A DNA stretch of 64,000 bases from Diospyros lotus (lineage: Eukaryota > Streptophyta > Magnoliopsida > Ericales > Ebenaceae). The stretch is from NCBI RefSeq assembly GCF_014633365.1, contig NC_068347.1:15956433-16020432 (forward strand). The letters are read 5' to 3'. Of the stretch, positions 58,301 to 60,282 are shown one piece after another (position 1 is the stretch's first letter; each line of letters begins with the position of its first letter). The notes beneath the pieces were generated by a model. That model searched no databases, was not told the origin of the DNA, and saw nothing but the letters and a program-made list of their open reading frames with translations. The translations under genes were made by a program, and so were the position numbers.

Positions 58301-58447
58301 TCTGCATCTCATATGTATGGGCCACACTTTGAATATGTTGTAAAGGCTTACATAGTTTTAGAAAACCAGGATAGAGATTTGTTCCTGTCGTTGAAATTGC
58401 ATATGCTCAATTGTGTTGGATTCTATTCAAATTTTGATGGGAAGTAA
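6663..58447 (+). CDS. TAF1A: TAF1A-like RNA polymerase I initiation factor subunit, nine exons, 624 aa
   Basis: Coding exons: 6663-6989, 7976-8092, 31175-31257, 33001-33467, 34274-34449, 35504-35589, 38793-38926, 57845-58150, 58269-58447. All introns are GT-AG, phases agree at every junction, and the total (1,875 bases) is an exact multiple of three ending in TAA. The protein resembles plant homologues of TAF1A, the TBP-associated factor of the Pol I selectivity factor (SL1/TIF-IB) that helps recruit Pol I to rDNA promoters in the nucleolus. Recognised stretches are the N-terminal [16 protein letters not shown] block (about residues 79-95), the [15 protein letters not shown] block in exon 2, QLEFILFCL in exon 3 and the helical-repeat-like C-terminal half. 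Residues about 200-330 form an acidic, disordered-looking insert. The ATG at 6663 is followed directly by a second ATG, and either could start. The gene looks intact despite 42 kb in two transposon-filled introns. The name comes from remembered similarity, the structure directly from the sequence. Confidence 0.78.
6990..7975 (+). other. Intron 1
   Basis: The intron runs from GTATAA to TTCAG. It is T-rich and holds no coding sequence. A local direct duplication of about 42 bp (around 7251-7293 and 7306-7348, units starting AGAGACAAATAG) is separated by a short GAA repeat. Confidence 0.75.
7976..8092 (+). CDS. TAF1A: TAF1A-like exon 2 (residues 110-148)
   Basis: Acceptor TTCAG at 7971-7975 and donor GTACAC at 8093 bound a 117-base, 39-codon exon in phase 0. 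It encodes AMELLRHI followed by [17 protein letters not shown], a block I recognise from plant TAF1A-like proteins. The next exon lies 23 kb downstream beyond the transposon nest. Confidence 0.85.
8197..8230 (+). repeat. RTE/SINE-like 3' tail in intron 2
   Basis: The sequence has the form CCTAGTGAGATTAAGGCTT followed by (TTG)n. The same CTAGTGGGATTAAGGCTTG core recurs at 32811, 37421, 38670, 38728 and 39025, and matches the 3' end of plant RTE-type LINEs and the SINEs they mobilise. No body is recognisable upstream. Confidence 0.55.
8543..8833 (-). repeat. 3' LTR of the copia element
   Basis: This 291-bp LTR reads TGTTGAGAAGG... to ...CTCTTTCA on the minus strand. It includes a TATATAAG-type TATA box (plus-strand CTTATATAC near 8670). 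The 8660-8833 part is clearly repeated at 30425-30595. A polypurine tract follows directly: minus-strand CCTCTTTTGAGGGGAAA, 8834-8850. A second GAGGGGAAATGTTGAG copy lies at 8921-8944. Confidence 0.88.
9002..10345 (-). mobile_element. LINE (L1-like) 3' fragment inside copia RNase H
   Basis: The plus strand shows a T13 run at 9002-9014, the poly-A tail of a minus-strand non-LTR element. Upstream of the tail, a 227-codon frame (9283-9966) has the zf-RVT region typical of plant L1-like LINEs, with CVFCG...NHLFVHC zinc ligands and a W-rich helix. A further piece at about 10099-10345 encodes the C-terminal RT signature [11 protein letters not shown]. The 5' part is absent and there is at least one frame break near 9980. 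Sequence at the right junction joins directly to copia RNase H, whose C-terminal residues appear to be missing, so insertion was accompanied by a deletion. Confidence 0.82.
10346..10809 (-). pseudogene. Copia RNase H segment
   Basis: Minus-strand frames encode the typical copia RNase H region: STSG-like and CVYLG motifs, an SNKQ core, and the end [20 protein letters not shown]. Several frame changes and stops occur. The segment is bounded by the LINE on the left and the TR-GAG-like element on the right. It joins the RT part at 13677 once that element is removed. Confidence 0.8.
10815..11160 (+). repeat. 5' LTR of the TR-GAG-like element
   Basis: This 346-bp LTR has a TATATAAG TATA box near 10934 and a pyrimidine-rich 3' half. 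It differs from the 3' LTR by about half a dozen substitutions and an 11-bp gap, so the insertion is fairly recent. Confidence 0.88.
12213..13274 (+). pseudogene. Gag-like coding region of the TR-GAG-like element
   Basis: Two adjacent frames (12213-12704 and 12753-13274) continue each other across stop codons at 12702 and 12738. The first has a coiled-coil-like start and the retrotransposon gag domain ([12 protein letters not shown] followed by [10 protein letters not shown]). The second is highly charged ([13 protein letters not shown]) and ends in a basic tail. There is no zinc knuckle. Compared with the gypsy elements here, the middle of gag appears shortened. The product would be a capsid-like protein. 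Confidence 0.72.
13337..13671 (+). repeat. 3' LTR of the TR-GAG-like element
   Basis: The 335-bp copy of the 10815-11160 LTR follows a G-rich polypurine tract at about 13322-13336 and is followed by the CTTAT duplication. Confidence 0.88.
13677..13909 (-). pseudogene. Copia RT, C-terminal segment
   Basis: Minus-strand frames encode [25 protein letters not shown], the conserved end of copia reverse transcriptase, preceded by a W-LYLSQSKY motif. The segment lies between the TR-GAG-like element and a solo LTR. Confidence 0.78.
13910..14641 (+). repeat. Solo LTR, 732 bp
   Basis: It runs from TGTTGATG to CTTAACA with a perfect TAATT duplication on both sides (13905-13909, 14642-14646). It includes a TATAAATAG TATA box near 14094. 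No second LTR or internal region remains, so it is a product of LTR-LTR recombination. Removing it rejoins copia RT between KDLGEL-like and FLGFE-like residues. Orientation follows the TATA box and the pyrimidine-rich end. Confidence 0.82.
14647..14826 (-). pseudogene. Copia RT, central segment with damaged catalytic box
   Basis: The minus strand encodes SLFIK...VLF.PIYV followed by a degraded equivalent of the YVDDI box (seen as YVRHI) and [13 protein letters not shown]. This is the centre of copia RT. The catalytic Asp pair is lost through small changes. The segment joins 24067 once the gypsy element is removed. Confidence 0.75.
14832..15111 (+). repeat. 5' LTR of gypsy C
   Basis: The 280-bp LTR starts TGTCACATTCC, has a TATAAATATG TATA box near 14955 and a CT-repeat transcribed leader (15010-15030), and ends TATTGACA. 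It is clearly diverged from the 3' copy at 23801-24061, so this insertion is older than gypsy B. Confidence 0.88.
15133..16204. mobile_element. Non-autonomous hAT-like element, 1.07 kb
   Basis: Inverted ends are TAGGGGTGAGCAA on the left and TAGGGGTAAGCAA on the opposite strand at the right. They are flanked by 8-bp duplications GCGGCGAT / GCGACGAT (15125-15132, 16205-16212). Both subterminal regions are packed with TTCGGTT / AACCGAA repeats, as in other plant hAT elements. No transposase is present. The interior has open frames only because of GAAGAC-type simple sequence. It landed just after the primer-binding site of gypsy C. Confidence 0.75.
15677..15722. repeat. (GAAGAC)n-type hexanucleotide repeat
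   Basis: About seven near-perfect GAAGAC/ACGAAG units lie inside the hAT-like element. They create long but spurious open frames on both strands. Confidence 0.85.
16213..16402 (+). pseudogene. Gypsy C gag, N-terminal piece
   Basis: Plus-strand codons from the ATG near 16230 give MAEGTCMK, then an in-frame stop and a helical stretch ([20 protein letters not shown]). The continuation is at about 18664-18883 and 19534 onward, after the composite LTR and the Cassandra element. Confidence 0.6.
16820..18473. mobile_element. Non-autonomous hAT-like element with a GGCGC-rich end structure
   Basis: Inverted ends are CATAGTTCTAAAAGG and, on the opposite strand, CATAGTTATTAAAGG, with a perfect 8-bp duplication GGGTCGAG (16812-16819, 18474-18481). 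Subterminal regions are rich in GAGGCGC/GCGCCTC motifs that can pair with each other. It was itself hit by a solo LTR at 17197-17788, so its own length is about 1.06 kb. No transposase is present. Confidence 0.78.
17197..17788 (+). repeat. Solo LTR (copia-like), 592 bp
   Basis: It begins TGTTAGAATTTG and ends AAAACTCAACA, with a perfect TCCAC duplication on both sides (17192-17196, 17789-17793). It includes a TATAAATAGAGG TATA box near 17387 and a GA-rich leader. It is the innermost element in intron 2: a solo LTR in a hAT in a solo LTR in a gypsy in a copia. Confidence 0.85.
18889..19114 (-). repeat. 3' LTR of the Cassandra TRIM
   Basis: This 226-bp repeat reads TGTAATACCC...TGTTACA on the minus strand and carries the 5S-like block at about 18935-19015. 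It differs from the other LTR at many positions. Confidence 0.85.
19303..19528 (-). repeat. 5' LTR of the Cassandra TRIM
   Basis: This 226-bp repeat is adjacent to the primer-binding site at 19288-19302. The 5S-like block lies at about 19349-19430 and reads AACTCCCGGATTAAGCGTGC on the minus strand. AAGCGTGCTT here is closer to genuine 5S rRNA than the other LTR copy. Confidence 0.85.
19534..20358 (+). pseudogene. Gypsy C gag, main part
   Basis: Plus-strand translation gives [15 protein letters not shown], the retrotransposon gag domain ([21 protein letters not shown]) and a zinc-knuckle region near 20210-20260 reading [16 protein letters not shown]. The usual His before Gln-Cys is Tyr here. 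A very acidic stretch follows, then a stop near 20357. Stops also occur near 19601, 19846, 20078 and 20191. Confidence 0.75.
20359..23760 (+). pseudogene. Gypsy C pol: protease, RT, RNase H, integrase, chromodomain-like end
   Basis: The aspartic protease site [10 protein letters not shown] is intact near 20448. RT (about 21153-21600) has [14 protein letters not shown] and the catalytic FFDDILVY box. RNase H (about 21960-22270) retains [14 protein letters not shown]. Integrase (22520-23180) has the H.C2-type zinc region and [13 protein letters not shown] and [15 protein letters not shown] motifs. The C-terminus (23440-23760) ends in a chromodomain-like VLVQWTNHH...TWEYLPD. At least six stops or frame changes break it, for example near 20609, 20737, 20887, 21618, 22059, 22481 and 22962. 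Confidence 0.82.
23801..24061 (+). repeat. 3' LTR of gypsy C
   Basis: The 261-bp copy of 14832-15111 starts TGTCCCATTCC and ends GCATTGACA, followed by the CTTGA duplication. Confidence 0.87.
24067..24854 (-). pseudogene. Copia linker and N-terminal RT
   Basis: Minus-strand frames give the linker end HSMVTRSQ (about 24618) and then RT motifs [13 protein letters not shown] and [11 protein letters not shown] near 24090-24230. Stops and frame changes are frequent. The segment joins the RT centre at 14826 once gypsy C is removed. Confidence 0.78.
24855..25693. mobile_element. Non-autonomous hAT-like element, 839 bp (same family as 60115-62239)
   Basis: Left end TAGGGCTGTTCA and opposite-strand right end TAGGGGTGTGCA form an imperfect inverted repeat, flanked by 8-bp TTGCATTG / CTGCATTG. 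Subterminal blocks rich in CCGCACCGCA, GGTTTGAG and AATCCTCAAACC are shared with the element at 60115-62239. Open frames inside have no recognisable domain. Confidence 0.72.
25724..26173 (+). repeat. Possible degenerate solo LTR or insertion, 450 bp
   Basis: The segment interrupts copia coding sequence, carries a TATATATATG TATA-like run near 25985, and is flanked by GTCAC on both sides (25719-25723, 26174-26178). The start is TGTTTTTG, but the right end does not show the expected CA, so the boundaries are uncertain. Confidence 0.35.
26174..27390 (-). pseudogene. Copia integrase and linker
   Basis: The minus strand encodes GAG-pre-integrase ([10 protein letters not shown] near 27150), a CASCKLEK zinc residue pair, the integrase core ([13 protein letters not shown], then FQADNGEKF near 26790), [17 protein letters not shown] and, near 26300-26460, the [14 protein letters not shown] region typical of copia integrase ends. 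A Ser-rich linker follows. Frame changes break it. Confidence 0.82.
27396..29361 (-). repeat. Solo LTR of a large Ty3-type element, 1.97 kb
   Basis: A perfect TAAAG duplication flanks it (27391-27395, 29362-29366). On the minus strand it starts TGTAACATCCCTGACC and ends GGCATCACA, the usual termini of large plant gypsy (Tekay/Del-like) LTRs. A TATAAATAGG box lies near 28575 on the minus strand. It has no coding capacity; short open frames at 27441-27722 and 28873-29259 lack domains. It interrupts the copia element between protease and integrase. Confidence 0.87.
29367..30419 (-). pseudogene. Copia gag and protease
   Basis: The minus strand encodes a gag of the UBN2 type (30055-30258: [18 protein letters not shown]), a CCHC zinc knuckle ([14 protein letters not shown] near 29870) and the aspartic protease site [13 protein letters not shown] near 29620. 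The first part of gag is missing: gag sequence joins truncated LTR directly at about 30419, so leader, primer-binding site and gag start were deleted. Confidence 0.82.
30420..30595 (-). repeat. Truncated 5' LTR of the copia element
   Basis: This is 176 bp of the LTR seen in full at 8543-8833, starting TGTTGAGAAGAAATG on the minus strand next to the ATATT duplication. The 3' part of the LTR and the primer-binding site are missing. Confidence 0.85.
30601..31174 (+). other. Intron 2, original 3' part
   Basis: This is unique-looking AT-rich intron sequence between the copia element and exon 3, with no coding content. Together with 8093-8537 it gives an ancestral intron of about 1 kb. Confidence 0.7.
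31175..31257 (+). CDS. TAF1A: TAF1A-like exon 3 (residues 149-175)
   Basis: This 83-base exon lies between TTGGCAG and the donor GTATGG, ending two bases into a Cys codon completed by exon 4. It encodes [18 protein letters not shown] and a short helix ending AVLC, the expected conserved block between exons 2 and 4. Confidence 0.83.
31258..33000 (+). other. Intron 3
   Basis: The intron runs from GTATGG to TTTCAG. It is mostly non-repetitive-looking AT-rich sequence with an RTE-like tail (CTAGTGGGATTAAGACTTG then TTGTTG) at 32811-32840. No coding sequence is supported. Confidence 0.75.
32811..32840 (+). repeat. RTE/SINE-like 3' tail in intron 3
   Basis: The core CTAGTGGGATTAAGACTTG is followed by TGATTGTTG, matching the other tails in this gene. 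No body is recognisable upstream. Confidence 0.5.
33001..33467 (+). CDS. TAF1A: TAF1A-like exon 4 with acidic insert (residues 176-331)
   Basis: The exon starts after TTTCTTTCAG at 33000, completes a Cys codon, and encodes [41 protein letters not shown] conserved residues (written here in parts). A 120-residue acidic, His- and Asp-rich, probably disordered stretch follows. It ends with the G of a Gly codon before donor GTGAGT. The longer open frame runs on to 33538, but the donor and exon 5 phase fix the end at 33467. Confidence 0.83.
33468..34273 (+). other. Intron 4
   Basis: The intron runs from GTGAGT to GGGGCAG with no repeat or gene recognised. The open frame at 33396-33611 is a shadow of exon 4. 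Confidence 0.75.
34274..34449 (+). CDS. TAF1A: TAF1A-like exon 5 (residues 332-390)
   Basis: It begins GC TTG GAG, completing the split Gly, and ends TTT GTA CAG before GTAAGT. It encodes [10 protein letters not shown], a charged helix and an [21 protein letters not shown] block, consistent with the helical repeats of the TAF1A family. Confidence 0.85.
34450..35503 (+). other. Intron 5, with a SINE
   Basis: The intron runs from GTAAGT to TTTTACCAG. It contains a tRNA-derived SINE at about 35035-35190. The rest is AT-rich and non-coding. Confidence 0.75.
35035..35190 (+). mobile_element. tRNA-derived SINE (Au-like)
   Basis: The sequence has a box-B-like region (GGTCACAAGTTCAAGTTGTG) preceded by a TTGTGACTGGAAGG segment, then GGAAACGGCCTCTTTGTG and GGGAAGGCTACGACCCTG, ending near GGGAATGCCCTTTTT. 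This matches the architecture and wording of the common plant SINE with GGAAACAGCCTCT and GCGGGAGC-like blocks. The T-rich tail is at the 3' end. No clear target duplication was found. Confidence 0.75.
35504..35589 (+). CDS. TAF1A: TAF1A-like exon 6 (residues 391-418)
   Basis: This 86-base exon lies between TTTTACCAG and GTAATG, encoding [20 protein letters not shown] then NSEMILPL and the first two bases of an Arg codon. It is a short helical-repeat unit with conserved Leu/Ala spacing. Confidence 0.85.
36350..36890 (+). mobile_element. RTE-clade LINE relic (RT C-terminal end)
   Basis: Plus-strand codons spread over three frames give pieces of the C-terminal region of plant RTE LINEs: [18 protein letters not shown], the MMILRWI equivalent, [30 protein letters not shown] and RGRPRL-like residues. 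The clade is recognisable, but it is heavily frameshifted and not functional. Confidence 0.72.
37300..37455 (+). mobile_element. Second, shorter RTE-like 3' fragment
   Basis: GAAGAAGACTAATAGAGGTT, a GAGTGGATTGAATGGAA-like piece and AGACCGACCGAGAAAAAC resemble the same RTE C-terminus in decayed form. It is followed by GTGGGATTAAGGCTTG and a TTG repeat, the 3' tail. Confidence 0.55.
38663..38755 (+). repeat. Duplicated RTE-like tail next to the exon 7 acceptor
   Basis: CTAGTGGGATTAAGGCTYGA followed by TATATT.TTTCTGTTTA occurs twice, about 57 bp apart (38671 and 38728). The second copy ends about 37 bases before the exon 7 acceptor at 38792, so repeat-derived sequence may supply part of the branch-point and pyrimidine region. 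Confidence 0.65.
38793..38926 (+). CDS. TAF1A: TAF1A-like exon 7 (residues 419-463)
   Basis: It starts after TTGCTGCAG with the G that completes the split Arg codon and ends AAC G before GTGACT. It encodes [20 protein letters not shown], then [18 protein letters not shown] and VNMHHN. The reading frame would continue a few codons into the intron, but the split Gly joins exon 8 correctly. Confidence 0.85.
38927..39302 (+). other. Intron 7, original 5' part
   Basis: AT-rich intron sequence with another RTE-like tail (CCTAGTGGGATTAAGGCTTG at about 39025-39044). It ends at the hAT-like insertion whose left 8-bp duplication is 39295-39302. Confidence 0.65.
39303..40188. mobile_element. Non-autonomous hAT-like element with GGCG-rich arms, 886 bp
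   Basis: Inverted ends are CAGTGTTCGAAAA and, on the opposite strand, CAGTGTTCTAAAACGCGC, with a perfect 8-bp duplication TTGAAGGC (39295-39302, 40189-40196). Both arms are dense in CCTAGGCG/CGCCTAGG motifs able to pair, while the centre (about 39790-40010) is TATA-rich. No transposase is present. Related in style, but not clearly in sequence, to 16820-18473. Confidence 0.82.
40197..40348 (+). other. Short unassigned intron 7 stretch
   Basis: About 150 bases between the hAT-like element and the MULE left end. The frames here lack a clear domain. It continues beyond the MULE at 54151. Confidence 0.4.
40464..42776 (+). repeat. Solo LTR (Tekay/Del-like), 2.3 kb, plus orientation
   Basis: The start CGTAATACCC (first base changed from T) and the end GGGCATCACA are flanked by CCCCT/CCCTT (4 of 5). 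It is the same family as 54347-57226, which is inverted: the terminal 300 bases at each end can be matched by eye, and the shared AACTTGAAGAACTT region lies near 41440. It has no coding capacity and is inserted beside the left arm of the MULE. Confidence 0.82.
42782..43249. other. MULE interior with GC-rich, possibly captured sequence
   Basis: GC-rich compared with everything around it. It contains a GGCGAC repeat (42868-42917) and a pyrimidine-rich run (43141-43190). On the minus strand a 135-codon frame is made of Lys and Ala/Val runs, so it is low complexity rather than a clear gene. Pack-MULE capture is possible but unproven. Confidence 0.4.
42868..42917. repeat. (GGCGGC/GGCGAC)n repeat
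   Basis: Near-perfect hexamer/trimer repeat of about 50 bases: GGCGGC then GGCAGC, then six GGCGAC units. It gives spurious poly-Ala/Val frames on the minus strand. Confidence 0.9.
43350..43382. repeat. (GA)n microsatellite in the gypsy A 3' LTR
   Basis: An AG-alternating tract of about 33 bases within the LTR leader. The 5' LTR has a shorter version (53645-53660), so the tract has expanded since insertion. Confidence 0.85.
43558..43807 (-). repeat. 3' LTR of gypsy B
   Basis: This 250-bp repeat has the plus-strand form TGTCAGGACCC...GTCGTGACA. Compared with 48530-48769 it has a 10-bp longer GA tract and two substitutions (about 43604 and 43711). Confidence 0.92.
43845..47196 (-). pseudogene. 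Gypsy B pol: protease, RT, RNase H, integrase, chromodomain-like end
   Basis: Reading from 47196 down: protease site [13 protein letters not shown] with FCIDYRQLN and [13 protein letters not shown], RNase H ([25 protein letters not shown]), integrase zinc region (HSGVRVTY...CQQCKHE) and core ([28 protein letters not shown]), and a chromodomain-like [16 protein letters not shown] end. The RT catalytic box reads FFYDILIYS: the first Asp of the DD pair is Tyr (codon at 46102-46104). Other lesions are in-frame stops near 45952 and about 45615, a frameshift near 45650-45670 and another near 44530. Otherwise very well preserved. Confidence 0.86.
47206..48496 (-). pseudogene. Gypsy B gag
   Basis: The N-terminal frame (48107-48496) is a helical coiled-coil-like region, ending at a stop. 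The gag domain continues to 47206 with [13 protein letters not shown] and a zinc knuckle [15 protein letters not shown] near 47410, then a very acidic Glu run. The TAA at 47206-47208 separates gag from protease in the same frame, and a TAG lies near 47900. Elements of this type usually make a single Gag-Pol protein, so these are probably damage rather than programmed stops. Confidence 0.8.
48530..48769 (-). repeat. 5' LTR of gypsy B
   Basis: This 240-bp repeat directly abuts the primer-binding site and the AATAC duplication. Confidence 0.92.
48871..52190 (-). pseudogene. Gypsy A pol remnants
   Basis: From right to left: protease site with DSRS instead of DSGS (51977-52189), linker (51489-51710), RT with an intact FFDDILVH box (50956-51183), RNase H (50429-50704: [20 protein letters not shown]), integrase zinc region (49916-50311) and core (49370-49609: [12 protein letters not shown]), and the chromodomain-like end (48871-49188). 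Each is in a different frame or behind a stop. A TA repeat at about 51403-51415 interrupts RT. Confidence 0.8.
52191..53515 (-). pseudogene. Gypsy A gag
   Basis: The N-terminal helical region and [10 protein letters not shown] motif (52958-53515) are followed across a stop by the gag domain (52748-52954: [18 protein letters not shown]) and by the zinc knuckle segment (52191-52559). The first zinc Cys is Tyr here ([16 protein letters not shown]). Confidence 0.78.
53544..53889 (-). repeat. 5' LTR of gypsy A
   Basis: This 346-bp LTR reads TGTCACGTGACC...TTTTGACA on the minus strand. It contains a TATATAAG TATA box (plus-strand CTTATATACC at 53750). It is clearly diverged from the 3' LTR at 43250. 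Confidence 0.86.
54151..54346 (+). other. Unassigned intron 7 stretch beyond the MULE
   Basis: About 190 bases of T-rich sequence that continues 40197-40348 after removal of the MULE. Nothing recognisable. Confidence 0.4.
54347..57226 (-). repeat. Solo LTR, same family as 40464-42776 but inverted
   Basis: On the minus strand it starts TGTAATACCTTGTATTACAC and ends GTCACA, flanked by ACTAT/TCTAT (4 of 5). Block by block it is the reverse complement of 40464-42776, interrupted by a LINE fragment (54889-55933). Its own length is about 1.8 kb. Confidence 0.82.
54889..55933 (-). mobile_element. LINE (L1-like) 3' fragment in the inverted LTR
   Basis: A T-run at 54891-54905 is the poly-A tail on the minus strand. 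Upstream frames encode the zf-RVT region (55342-55617: [19 protein letters not shown] and LYIDRSCP), a C-terminal helical region (54985-55290: [13 protein letters not shown]) and the end of RT (55701-55949: [22 protein letters not shown]). Several stops break it. Comparison with the intact LTR at 40464-42776 shows that about 20 LTR bases were lost at the insertion. Confidence 0.8.
57232..57844 (+). other. Intron 7, original 3' part
   Basis: T-rich sequence leading to the acceptor TTTGCAG at 57844. It contains a perfect hairpin (57320-57360) and a second copy of its loop region at about 57440-57461. Confidence 0.65.
57320..57360. repeat. Perfect inverted repeat, 16-bp stem and 9-base loop
   Basis: Left arm ACTTCACCTGGTGGCT (57320-57335), loop GCTTGAGTG, right arm AGCCACCAGGTGAAGT (57345-57360) with no mismatch. 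The segment CTGGTGGCTGCTTGAGTGAG recurs at about 57440, without the second arm. Resembles neither a terminator nor a miRNA precursor of usual length. Confidence 0.85.
57845..58150 (+). CDS. TAF1A: TAF1A-like exon 8 (residues 464-565)
   Basis: It starts GG GAC TAT after TTTGCAG, completing the split Gly, and ends GCA G before GTATTC. It encodes [40 protein letters not shown] and [15 protein letters not shown], the most conserved C-terminal region of the plant TAF1A-like family as I recall it. Confidence 0.86.
58269..58447 (+). CDS. TAF1A: TAF1A-like exon 9 and stop (residues 566-624)
   Basis: Acceptor TGATGCAG at 58268, first codon split Gly, ending TTT GAT GGG AAG TAA. It encodes [31 protein letters not shown] and [16 protein letters not shown]. 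Phases of all nine exons close on this stop. GTAATA within the last codons (58443) could act as a weak donor to an acceptor at 58530, giving a slightly different tail. Confidence 0.83.
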
Positions 58448-59334
58448 TATATTTTGTGAGTGAGAAGAAACTTCTGGAATTCTCTCCCCCCCTCCCCTCT
58501 TTTTTTTTTTTTATTTACATCCGATACAGAACTGAGAAAGGAAAGAAGTCTAGTTGGTTGCAGTGGAGCTGATAACCAAGTTAAAAAGGGTAATGTTGCT
58601 CCAGCAAGAGCTCCAAGGAAAAAAAAAAGATTTCAAATAGGCTATATTGGATTGAATGATAGACCGCAAGAGAGGACCATAACTGGAAGAGATGATACTA
58701 AGTGGAAATGATGCAGAATTTTGGACTAAAGGGATCAAGGAGAAAGCTTAGGAGATCATGACATGAACTTCATGGCTGTGCTAGTGGTGTATGAGCTTTG
58801 CTCCTTCCTTGTACAGTGGGGCAGTTAAGAGTGAGTTTGATAGTTTTTTTTTTTTTTTTTTTTTCCCTTTATTTTATTTTCTTTTGGCTAAATGAACCAC
58901 AAAGGTGGACACATACAGTTGTGACACAAATACAAGCGACAGGAAAAGGAGGACCCGCAAGATTAGCAGCGATTGCTAATTGGAACAGTGGCTTTATATT
59001 TATGCATGCATTGTTTCACATATGAATGATGGATTGGGCATTTCTTAGAGTGTGATTATTCTTCTCAAAATTACAACCAAACACAATATTATTTTATTCT
59101 TAAGAGAATGATTATTCTTCTCAAAATTACAACCACACACTATTTTTTTATTTTTAATAGAATAGAAAGTACTTTTCTCACCCAACATGCGTTTAACATT
59201 TTTTTTTATCTTCATTTCCATTCCCCCATGCACATCCCAATGAAACAAACACAACCTAATGATTAAAAAATGATGAAAGAAAAAAAAATTAAAAACAATA
59301 AAAATAAATTAAAGTTATCAAAACTATGCTTGAC
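58448..59334 (+). other. 3' flank and presumed 3' UTR of the TAF1A-like gene
   Basis: The first about 300 bases are the likely 3' UTR. A basic, NLS-like open frame (58460-58711: APRKKKRF) is present but not joined in frame. A T-run lies at 58841-58863. A 33-bp unit GATTATTCTTCTCAAAATTA is duplicated at 59053 and 59111. The poly-A site cannot be fixed. Confidence 0.5.
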
Positions 59335-60282
59335 TAGGGTTCGGTTTGAATCATGAACCGAATCAAACTCGTTCTTTTAAAAATTGAATCGAAATTATTT
59401 TTTTTATTTTTGTTTAAAAATCGAAACTGAAGAGTTACGTTTCGATTTTAGTTCCTAAAAATAAAGAATTGGAATTAGAATTGAAATCGAAATTAGTTCA
59501 AAATGTTAAAAAATAAATTAAATAAATATAAAATATATAATGTACTACAATAAGGATAAAAAATTACAATTTGAATTAGATTGCAGATTGTACTGGTTGT
59601 CTGCCAACAATAGGCAACGATCAATATTTTTTTTTTTTTTTGACTGTTGTTTTTATTTTGAATTATTATTAATATTTTTAAAAATCTTATTTAAAAATCT
59701 ATAAGTACCCCATTTAATTTTATTTTTTCATTCACAACTCAATTCTCACTTCTTACTATCATTCTCTCAATTTTATTTTTTTTTCATTTAGAAATTATAA
59801 TTTGATTTTGTAATTATTTTTTTATTATTTTTATAATTCTATTCAAAATTTTTTTTTTTCAAAAAAAATATCAAGTGACAAAGACAAGAGTAAGGTTGGG
59901 AAATCTACCTAAAGTGAGCCATTGTTCCTTGAACAAATTCCTACATAAGAATACCAACACGTAATCATTGATGATAAAGGTGATGATCAACAACAAGAGC
60001 ATTCTACAAAAAAAAAAAAAAGAAAAAATATTGATATCCAACATTTTTTAGGTACATTTCAAGAAAATTTATTTGGCAAATGGGATTATACGAGTTACTT
60101 GCAACTATTATAGAGATGGGTGTTCAAAAAAATCGACAAACCATGAAAAGTGACCGAATCGAACTGCACCACATGATTTTTTGAAGGGGGCGGTCCAACA
60201 CGGTTTGAGAAATCCTCAAACCGTGCAGTTTGCAGTTTGAGGATTTCTTAATTCGGTTTAAAACTAAACCACTTGAGTATAA

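Noticed and set aside
58460..58711. Separate small gene with an NLS-like motif
   Set aside because: No start context or homology, and it lies in the expected 3' UTR. Kept only as a possible alternative 3' end.
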